DNA of 64,000 nucleotides, from assembly GCF_002860285.1 (NCBI RefSeq), contig NZ_PGVF01000027.1, positions 1 to 64,000 of the forward strand, read 5' to 3'. Made by a program: the position numbers and the translations under genes. Origin of the DNA: Bacillus sp. M6-12. Its GTDB lineage: Bacteria > Bacillota > Bacilli > Bacillales > DSM-1321. The notes beneath the pieces were generated by a model. The model had not been told where the DNA came from, made no database searches, and was given only the letters and a program-made list of their open reading frames with translations. This document shows, piece after piece, positions 58,441 through 64,000 of this stretch. How positions within the stretch are numbered: the stretch's first letter is position 1; every line of letters starts with the position of its first letter.

Positions 58441-59754
58441 ATGACACAAAACCATTTTGAAAAATTTCAGCTGCAGCCCTATATAGCTGCTGCTGTTGAA
58501 TCCCTCAAGTTTGACAGGCCAACTGAAATACAGGAGCGGGTGATTCCTTCCGCGCTTAAAGGGACAAGCCTTATCGGCCAATCCCAGACAGGGACAGGAA
58601 AAACACATGCATATTTGCTGCCGGTTATGAATAAGATTGATCCTTACAAAGAAGAGGTACAGGCTATTATTACTGCGCCAACAAGAGAGCTGGCGAATCA
58701 AATCTATCAGGAGGCTTTAAAAATTGCCGGCCACTTTCCTGAAGATGCCTCCATGCAGGTCCGTTTATATATTGGCGGGACCGATAAGCAAAGGACTGTA
58801 GATAAGCTCAAAACCCAGCCTCAGCTTGTTATTGGTACCCCTGGCCGGATCAAGGATTTAGTTGAAGAACAGGCGCTGCAGGTTTTTACAGCAGATATGC
58901 TTGTAGTTGATGAAGCTGATTTGATTCTTGATATGGGATTTATTGAAGATGTAGATAAGTTTGCGGTAAGGATGGCAGAAAAATTACAAATGCTTGTTTT
59001 CTCGGCAACCATTCCTGAAAAATTAAAGCCATTTCTAAAGAAATATATGGAAAATCCAAAGCATGTTCATGTAGCCCCTAAGCAGGCAGCGGCTGTAAAT
59101 ATTAAGCATGTTTTGATTCCCCGCCGTCACAGGGATAAAAATAGTTTATTGTACGATATTCTTATTCAATACAACCCATATATGGCTATTGTGTTTACAA
59201 ATACGAAGAAAATGGCTGACCATGTCGCCAATTCTCTAATTGAAAAAGGGCTGCGGGTTGGCCGGATTCATGGAGATTTATCGCCTCGTGAACGCAAAAA
59301 AATGATGAAGCAGATCAATGAATTGGAATATCAATATATCGTTGCAACGGATTTGGCAGCAAGAGGAATTGATATTGAGGGCATCAGCCATGTTATCAAT
59401 TATGAGCTTCCTTCTGATTTAGATTTCTATATCCACAGAACAGGCAGAACAGCGCGGGCTAACTTCTCAGGAATTGCAGCAACTATTTATGAGACCTCTG
59501 ATGAAGATGCACTGAACAAGCTGGAGAAAATGGGAATCGAATTTGAAAATACAGATATCCAAAAAGGTGAATGGGTAAAGATAGAGGACAGAAATAAACG
59601 GTCAAAACGCAAAAAGCAGGAAACCGATTCAGATGCAACGGCTAGGCTAATCACAAAAAAACCTGCAAAAGTTAAGCCGGGCTATAAAAAGAAAATCCAA
59701 AGGGAAGTTGAAACCTATAAAAAACGCCAGCGCCGTCTAAATAAGAAGAAATAA
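58441..59754 (+). CDS. cshB: DEAD-box RNA helicase CshB
   Basis: 437-aa ATP-dependent RNA helicase (YqfR) involved in cold adaptation and mRNA or ribosome handling. Motifs in order: Q motif PTEIQERV, I SQTGTGKT, Ia PTRELANQ, Ib TPGR, II DEAD, III SAT, V ATDLAARGID and VI HRTGRTAR. The C-terminal extension is strongly basic (KKPAKVKPGYKKKI to RRLNKKK), suited to RNA binding. AAGGAGTAAAT precedes ATG 58441. Confidence 0.96.
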   Translation: MTQNHFEKFQLQPYIAAAVESLKFDRPTEIQERVIPSALKGTSLIGQSQTGTGKTHAYLLPVMNKIDPYKEEVQAIITAPTRELANQIYQEALKIAGHFPEDASMQVRLYIGGTDKQRTVDKLKTQPQLVIGTPGRIKDLVEEQALQVFTADMLVVDEADLILDMGFIEDVDKFAVRMAEKLQMLVFSATIPEKLKPFLKKYMENPKHVHVAPKQAAAVNIKHVLIPRRHRDKNSLLYDILIQYNPYMAIVFTNTKKMADHVANSLIEKGLRVGRIHGDLSPRERKKMMKQINELEYQYIVATDLAARGIDIEGISHVINYELPSDLDFYIHRTGRTARANFSGIAATIYETSDEDALNKLEKMGIEFENTDIQKGEWVKIEDRNKRSKRKKQETDSDATARLITKKPAKVKPGYKKKIQREVETYKKRQRRLNKKK

Positions 59755-59788
59755 TTTTGGTGCGGAGTAAGGGAGAGGAGATGAAAAA

Positions 59789-60682
59789 ATGGTAAAAATC
59801 GGATCGCATGTATCGATGAGCGGAAAGAAAATGCTTCTTGCCGCGAGCGAAGAGGCCGTTTCCTATGGTGCATCCACATTCATGATCTACACGGGTGCCC
59901 CTCAGAATACAAGGCGCAAAAAGATAGAGGATTTAAACATCGAAGCCGGCAGAAGGCATATGGAGATGCATGGAATTAAAGATATTGTTGTGCATGCACC
60001 ATATATCATCAACATCGGAAATACAGTTAATGCTGATACATTTGATTTAGGTGTCAGATTTTTACGGACCGAAATCGAACGTACGGAAGCGATCGGAGCA
60101 ACCCAGATTGTTCTTCATCCCGGGGCCCATGTAGGCGAGGGGACAGAAGCCGGAATCAAGAAGATTATTGAAGGGCTTAATGAAGTGCTGACCCCGGAAC
60201 ATAATGTCCAAATTGCGCTGGAAACGATGGCAGGGAAGGGATCAGAGTGCGGAAAAAACTTTGAAGAGCTGGCAATGATTATCGATGGAGTCAACTTAAG
60301 CGATAAACTTTCCGTGTGCTTTGATACTTGCCATACCCATGATGCGGGCTATAATATTGTTGAGGATTTTGATGGGGTACTAAATGAATTTGATAAAATT
60401 ATAGGTATTGACCGTCTTCAGGTGCTTCATATTAATGACAGCAAAAATGCGATTGGGATGAGAAAGGACCGTCATGAAAATATCGGCTTTGGCCATATTG
60501 GCTTTAAAGCGCTTAATTATATCGTCCATCATCCGCAATTGACAGAGGTTCCAAAAATTCTTGAGACACCTTTCGTAGGGGAAGACAAGAAAAATAAAAA
60601 ACCGCCTTATAAACGGGAAATTGAGAGTTTTATGAAACAGGAATTCGATGCAGACCTTCTGGATAAAATAATGGCAGATTAA
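59789..60682 (+). CDS. nfo: Endonuclease IV
   Basis: 297-aa AP endonuclease of the TIM-barrel family, repairing abasic sites and, in Bacillus, spore DNA. Zinc ligands are in IGSHVSM, VVHAPYIIN, VLHPGAH, ETMAGKGSE, CFDTCHTHDAG, HINDSKN, HENIGFGHIG and LETPF. All are intact. GAGAGGAG sits before ATG 59789, 34 nt after cshB, so the two are probably co-transcribed. Confidence 0.98.
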   Translation: MVKIGSHVSMSGKKMLLAASEEAVSYGASTFMIYTGAPQNTRRKKIEDLNIEAGRRHMEMHGIKDIVVHAPYIINIGNTVNADTFDLGVRFLRTEIERTEAIGATQIVLHPGAHVGEGTEAGIKKIIEGLNEVLTPEHNVQIALETMAGKGSECGKNFEELAMIIDGVNLSDKLSVCFDTCHTHDAGYNIVEDFDGVLNEFDKIIGIDRLQVLHINDSKNAIGMRKDRHENIGFGHIGFKALNYIVHHPQLTEVPKILETPFVGEDKKNKKPPYKREIESFMKQEFDADLLDKIMAD

Positions 60683-60719
60683 AACCCGCTTTAGCCATTT
60701 TGCTCACGTTAAGTATTTA

Positions 60720-60753
60720 AAACAGGCCGGAATCATATTCCGGCCTGTTTTTC
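60720..60753. terminator. Bidirectional terminator, nfo / DUF2624 gene
   Basis: AACAGGCCGGAAT pairs with ATTCCGGCCTGTT (13 bp, 3-nt loop CAT), with T-run on the plus strand and an A/T-rich tail on the minus strand. Confidence 0.92.
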
Positions 60754-61009
60754 ATGTATTGGTTAATGAAAGGAAGATACTTTCAATTTGGGCTGCGGTT
60801 TCATTTCCAAGGATTATAGAAACCTGTTTGATGACCCCATCCCTTTGTCTTTTATCGAATATATTAATATTTTTCCCATTAAGGATCTTGCTTATTTTTT
60901 CAGCCTGGCTATATTCTATTGAGATTCCGTACTGCCTCGCAATTTCCTTTAGCTCACCTGCCTGTATCCGGTTAAGCTTATGGTTAATCATCATTTCGTA
61001 AAGCTTCAT
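60752..61009 (-). CDS. DUF2624-type protein (YqfT-like)
   Basis: 85-aa protein located opposite nfo, where B. subtilis has yqfT. It is helical, beginning MKLYEMMINHKLNRIQAGEL, with KISKILNGKNINIFDK in the middle. GAGGAGGGATAG precedes ATG 61009; the longer frame to 61120 lacks a site. The function is unknown. The assignment to this family is by length, position and general sequence character. Confidence 0.8.
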   Translation of the reverse strand: MKLYEMMINHKLNRIQAGELKEIARQYGISIEYSQAEKISKILNGKNINIFDKRQRDGVIKQVSIILGNETAAQIESIFLSLTNT

Positions 61010-61105
61010 TCTATCCCTCCTCTTTTTTAACATATGAGAAAGTTGCTTGGCCGTGAACTGAAACAATAAGAAATTGGGGAATGGAAAACTGCCAAGGCCG
61101 GTTTC

Positions 61106-61134
61106 TTTACAAAAAGGCAAAAATCACTTATAAT
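61106..61134 (+). promoter_or_regulatory. Sigma-A promoter of the zurA-zurM-zur operon
   Basis: TTTACA (61106-61111), a 17-nt spacer and a perfect TATAAT (61129-61134). It is directly followed by a Zur-box-like sequence. Confidence 0.8.
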
Positions 61135-61143
61135 TTTCGAAGT

Positions 61144-61164
61144 AAATCGGAATGATTCTTAAAA
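61144..61164 (+). promoter_or_regulatory. Candidate Zur operator
   Basis: AAATCGGAATGATTCTTAAAA: the left half matches 9 of 10 positions of the Bacillus Zur box AAATCGTAAT-N-ATTACGATTT; the right half keeps only the inner ATT and one further position. It covers the predicted start of transcription (+1 near 61141), the right place for repression by zinc-loaded Zur. Confidence 0.5.
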
Positions 61165-61215
61165 AAACTTCCTTGATGGAATTAACATTTGTTTCAATTG
61201 AAAAGGGTGATGAAT

Positions 61216-61983
61216 TTGAAGGGTCCATCAAATCGTTTGATTATCAAGGTTGATAATCTTTCATATAAATACGAAAAAGACAATGTTCTAGAACATGTTT
61301 CAATGGAAATTCCTTATGGAGCATTTCTTGGCCTTGTAGGCCCTAATGGCTCCGGGAAATCAACATTGCTTAAGCTGCTGCTTGGGCTTCTCCGTCCGCA
61401 GCAGGGGGAAATCGAGTTATTTGGCACCGATATCCGCAGCTTTAAAGCTTGGGACAAAATCGGTTTTATTTCCCAAAAGGCAAACTCCTTTAATAGCGGT
61501 TTCCCTGCGACAGTTTTTGAGGTTGTTTCGTCCGGCTTAACAAAAAAAATTGGTTTGTTCAAATTTCTTCGCGCTGAACATCGGAAAAAAGTGATGACGG
61601 CATTGGACTCCGTGGACATGGCTTCTTTCGCCGGCAGGAATATCGGTGAACTTTCAGGAGGACAGCAGCAGCGGGTTTTCATCGCCAGGGCGCTTGTCAG
61701 CGATCCGGAGCTGCTCATTCTCGATGAACCAACCGTTGGTGTTGACGCCCAGCATGTCAGCCAATTTTATGAACTGCTTTATATGCTTAACAGGGAGCTG
61801 AACATTACACTCTTGATGGTCACGCATGACGTAGGCACTATTACGGATAAAATTACGCATGTTGCCTGTTTAAATAAGTTCTTGCATTTTCATGGCGATG
61901 CAGAAGAATATAGGGAAATGGATGATAACCAGCTTTCATCAATTTACGGACATGGCGTGCAATTAATTAGCCATAACCATTAA
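61216..61983 (+). CDS. Zinc-type metal ABC transporter, ATP-binding protein
   Basis: 255-aa ABC ATPase of the manganese/zinc/iron uptake (ZurA/AdcC/ZnuC) family. Walker A is GPNGSGKST, the signature LSGGQQQRVFIARAL, Walker B LLILDEPTVGVD, with the H-loop in VTHD. Co-transcription with a permease and a Zur-like regulator argues for zinc. AAAGGGTG sets TTG 61216; ATG 61210 overlaps the site. No solute-binding protein gene is present in this operon, so that part must be encoded elsewhere. Confidence 0.9.
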   Translation: MKGPSNRLIIKVDNLSYKYEKDNVLEHVSMEIPYGAFLGLVGPNGSGKSTLLKLLLGLLRPQQGEIELFGTDIRSFKAWDKIGFISQKANSFNSGFPATVFEVVSSGLTKKIGLFKFLRAEHRKKVMTALDSVDMASFAGRNIGELSGGQQQRVFIARALVSDPELLILDEPTVGVDAQHVSQFYELLYMLNRELNITLLMVTHDVGTITDKITHVACLNKFLHFHGDAEEYREMDDNQLSSIYGHGVQLISHNH

Positions 61984-62021
61984 AATGTTACTGCTATAAC
62001 TGCCATGATAGGAGATGTCAT

Positions 62022-62861
62022 ATGTTATCAGGTTTATTGCAATATGAATTTTTACAAAACGCGTTTCTGACAGGTATCATCATCGGAGTTCTTGCTCCGG
62101 TGCTTGGTGTTTTCGTTGTAGTGCGCAGAATGTCCCTGATTGCGGATGCCCTCAGCCATGTTACACTGGCTGGAATTGCTTTCTCGCTGCTGCTGGAAAA
62201 GACCTTCATAGTTATGGCTGGACTGAGTCCATTATATATGGGAATGCTGTTTTCTGTTGTCGGGTCGCTTTTCATTGAGCGGCTCCGGAGTGTTTATAAG
62301 CATTATCAAGAGCTTGCCATCCCTATTATTCTTTCTGGGGGAATCGGCCTTGGGGTGATCTTTATTTCCCTTGCAGACGGCTTCAATACAGACCTCTATG
62401 GATACCTTTTTGGAAGTGTGAGTGCCGTCAGCTCACTTGATTTACGGGTAATTGCCGGAATTAGCATAGCTGTTGTACTAACGGTTATTTTTCTTTATAA
62501 GGAATTATTTTTATTATCTTTTGATGAAGAGCATGCAAAGGCTTCAGGGATTCCTGCCAAGCTCATTCATTTTATTTTTATTATCATGGTGGCCCTTGTG
62601 ATTGCGGCTTCCATGAGAATTGTCGGCATCCTGCTTGTTTCTTCGCTTATGACACTTCCTGTTGCTGCAAGTATCAGGATTGCGAAGGGCTTTAAGCAAA
62701 CCATTGTTTTTTCGATTATTTTTGGAGAGATTTCAGTTATCGGCGGCCTGTTTTTATCTTATTATTTAGACCTTGCTCCAGGAGGAACCATTGTGGTAAT
62801 CGCGGTAACCATTCTTATACTTTCGATTTTGGCCAAAAACGTCAGGACTCGGCTGACGTAA
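62022..62861 (+). CDS. Zinc-type metal ABC transporter, permease
   Basis: 279-aa ABC-3 family membrane protein with about eight or nine hydrophobic helices. Typical sequences are VVVRRMSLIADALSHVTLAGIA (in parts) near the N-terminus and GILLVSSLMTLPVAASI near the C-terminus, the latter close to the coupling region. It is encoded 38 nt after its ATPase and 13 nt before the regulator. Family alone does not separate zinc from manganese; context favours zinc. Confidence 0.9.
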   Translation: MLSGLLQYEFLQNAFLTGIIIGVLAPVLGVFVVVRRMSLIADALSHVTLAGIAFSLLLEKTFIVMAGLSPLYMGMLFSVVGSLFIERLRSVYKHYQELAIPIILSGGIGLGVIFISLADGFNTDLYGYLFGSVSAVSSLDLRVIAGISIAVVLTVIFLYKELFLLSFDEEHAKASGIPAKLIHFIFIIMVALVIAASMRIVGILLVSSLMTLPVAASIRIAKGFKQTIVFSIIFGEISVIGGLFLSYYLDLAPGGTIVVIAVTILILSILAKNVRTRLT

Positions 62862-62874
62862 CCGGGGTGATAGC

Positions 62875-63285
62875 ATGAATGTAGGAACAGCAATGCTGTT
62901 GTTGAAGGAAAAGGGATTTAAGCATACTGGAAAACGAGAAGAAATGCTGCAGCTATTTTCTTCGAACAATAAATATTTAACCGCAAAAGAAGTGCTCGAG
63001 TTCATGAAAGAGGATTATCCAGGGTTAAGTTTCGATACAATTTACAGAAACCTCTCGCTTTTTGCAGAGATGGGTATTCTGGAGATGACGGAGCTATCAG
63101 GTGAAAAGCATTTCCGGTTTACCTGCAGCCATAAACAGCATCATCATCATTTTATTTGCATGGACTGCGGTACGACCAAGGAAATTGAAACGTGCCCGAT
63201 GAACGAATTGAAGGAAAACCTTAAGGAATATGATATTTCGGGACATAAGTTTGAGATATACGGCAAATGTCCACAATGTCGTTAA
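62875..63285 (+). CDS. zur: Fur-family transcriptional regulator, Zur-like
   Basis: 136-aa repressor. A winged-helix N-terminus (GFKHTGKREEMLQLF, YPGLSFDTIYRNLSLFAEMG) recognises DNA. The C-terminal domain has the structural zinc site CMDCG (about residue 94) and CPQC at the end, with the regulatory His cluster HKQHHHHFIC. The position (after nfo, before yqfW) equals B. subtilis zur (yqfV). Encoded last in the transporter operon, it probably represses its own operon in zinc excess. GGGGTGATAGC precedes ATG. Confidence 0.9.
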   Translation: MNVGTAMLLLKEKGFKHTGKREEMLQLFSSNNKYLTAKEVLEFMKEDYPGLSFDTIYRNLSLFAEMGILEMTELSGEKHFRFTCSHKQHHHHFICMDCGTTKEIETCPMNELKENLKEYDISGHKFEIYGKCPQCR

Positions 63286-63298
63286 CTTTTAAGGAAAA

Positions 63299-63338
63299 TA
63301 AAAAGGGTGATTCCAAAAAATCTTTGGAACACCCTTTT
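63299..63338. terminator. Bidirectional terminator, zur / yqfW
   Basis: AAAAGGGTG and CACCCTTTT pair, extended by TTCCAAA and TTTGGAA inside (a single A bulge). It lies between the convergent zur and yqfW. Confidence 0.9.
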
Positions 63339-63393
63339 CATATGGAATAAGCCAGCAGATTGCCGGAAAAACTTTAAAGCTATATAGGATTTT

Positions 63394-63975
63394 TTACCCT
63401 GTTATTGTTGTAGTATGCAGCCAGCTGTCAACCCACTTTTTAGCTTCTTCCCAATCATTGACACGGATAACTCCATCCGGAATGGGATCCTGATTGTAGG
63501 GAGTATTAAATAAAATAACCGGGATACCGCATTCCTCAGCAATATCAACTGCGTTATCATGCTTATCCTCGAAAAAAATGTCAACTTTAAGTTTTTTTGC
63601 CGTTTCAACTTTATCGTGAGACCCAATTAGTTCAATGTGATGATACTTCAATTCATTCTCTGTAAACCATTTTTCGGTAATCGAATGCAATCGGCTGTTC
63701 CTGGCACTGATAAAAAATAAATCTGCAGCATTAACCCAGTGATGCAGCGCCTCTCTTGCTCCCTCCGCAACCTGTGATTCAGCGTAAATAGCTGATTCAT
63801 TATCCAGGAACCATTTTGCAAAGGTCTCCTTTGGTACATTTACAAAAGGGGTAAAGTCATATTGAGTGATATCATTTAGTGTTAAATTGAGCTGGAATGC
63901 TTTATTTAGGTACGGAATAAATGTATCTGGCCGGGTTACGGTCCCATCAATATCAATGCCAAAACGTCTTTTCAT
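63394..63975 (-). CDS. yqfW: HAD-family 5'(3')-nucleotidase-like protein YqfW
   Basis: 193-aa HAD phosphatase of the cytosolic NT5C type. Motif I is GIDIDGTVTRP (two catalytic Asp), motif II FISARNS, and motif III is EDKHDNAVDIAEECG. It resembles nucleotidases that act on pyrimidine deoxyribonucleotides, but the substrate is not shown by sequence. AGGAGCTGTTGTC precedes ATG 63975. It is next to zur as in B. subtilis. Confidence 0.9.
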   Translation of the reverse strand: MKRRFGIDIDGTVTRPDTFIPYLNKAFQLNLTLNDITQYDFTPFVNVPKETFAKWFLDNESAIYAESQVAEGAREALHHWVNAADLFFISARNSRLHSITEKWFTENELKYHHIELIGSHDKVETAKKLKVDIFFEDKHDNAVDIAEECGIPVILFNTPYNQDPIPDGVIRVNDWEEAKKWVDSWLHTTTITG

Positions 63976-64000
63976 GACAACAGCTCCTATATTTGCTCTC

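Noticed and set aside
1..64000. Prophage, transposase, toxin-antitoxin or defence genes
   Set aside because: Every sizeable gene matches a core Bacillaceae family in conserved order; no such gene was recognised on either strand.

Overview
The window is a gram-positive endospore-former chromosome segment, almost certainly a Bacillaceae (Bacillus sensu lato, for example a Cytobacillus- or Mesobacillus-like species). The grounds are the sporulation genes (sda, gpr, spoIIP, yqfC, yqfD), strong AGGAGG-type ribosome sites with many TTG and GTG starts, sigma-A promoters of TTGACA/TATAAT type, a CIRCE element and a glycyl T-box. The gene order follows the B. subtilis yqeG-to-yqfW region closely. I see no rRNA, tRNA, CRISPR array, prophage or complete insertion sequence; apart from a dispersed repeat this is core genome.

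Layout. 1-2.4 kb: a palindromic repeat, divergent phosphatidylethanolamine genes (pssA, psd), and the replication checkpoint gene sda with a DnaA-box cluster. 2.4-7.4 kb: the yqeG-yqeH-aroE-yhbY-nadD-yqeK-rsfS-yqeM operon (ribosome assembly, shikimate, NAD). 7.6-12.2 kb: comER facing the DNA-uptake operon comEA-EB-EC. 12.4-17.7 kb: yqzM, holA, rpsT and the sporulation genes gpr, spoIIP and yqxA. 17.8-29.2 kb: lepA, hemW, then the HrcA-regulated chaperone operon (hrcA-grpE-dnaK-dnaJ) running into prmA, rsmE and mtaB. 29.5-32 kb: deoC, a Na/Pi transporter homologue, rpsU and yqeY. 32.2-36.7 kb: a sigma-W-type envelope-stress operon (yqeZ-floA-small membrane protein), then sporulation genes yqfC-yqfD. 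36.7-42.8 kb: phoH, pgpH, ybeY, dgkA, cdd, era, yqzL. 43-48.9 kb: recO, T-box-controlled glyQS, ccpN and ppsR. 49.3-52.8 kb: yqxD-dnaG-sigA, the macromolecular synthesis operon. 53-60.7 kb: a membrane protein, cccA, trmK, a Nif3-like gene, ispH, yqfQ, cshB and nfo. 60.7-64 kb: a DUF2624-type gene, a zinc-type ABC transporter with its Zur-like regulator, and yqfW.

Small genes below the usual ORF size cut-off were recovered: sda (46 aa), yqzM (44 aa), yqzL (47 aa) and a possible 35-aa membrane peptide. Start codons were chosen from ribosome-site spacing, and several differ from the longest open frame.

I did not find a clearly new multi-gene system. The most interesting items are regulatory. 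(1) The ribosome site of yqfC is buried in the 3' arm of a 15-bp terminator whose U-tract abuts the ATG, with a sigma-E-like -10 in the hairpin loop. (2) Two inverted copies of a ~155-160 nt palindromic repeat lie 44 kb apart, one of them in the glyQS leader; a shorter match to its end lies before pgpH. (3) A roughly 500-nt interval between yqzM and holA ends in a strong terminator with no convincing gene, a candidate small RNA.
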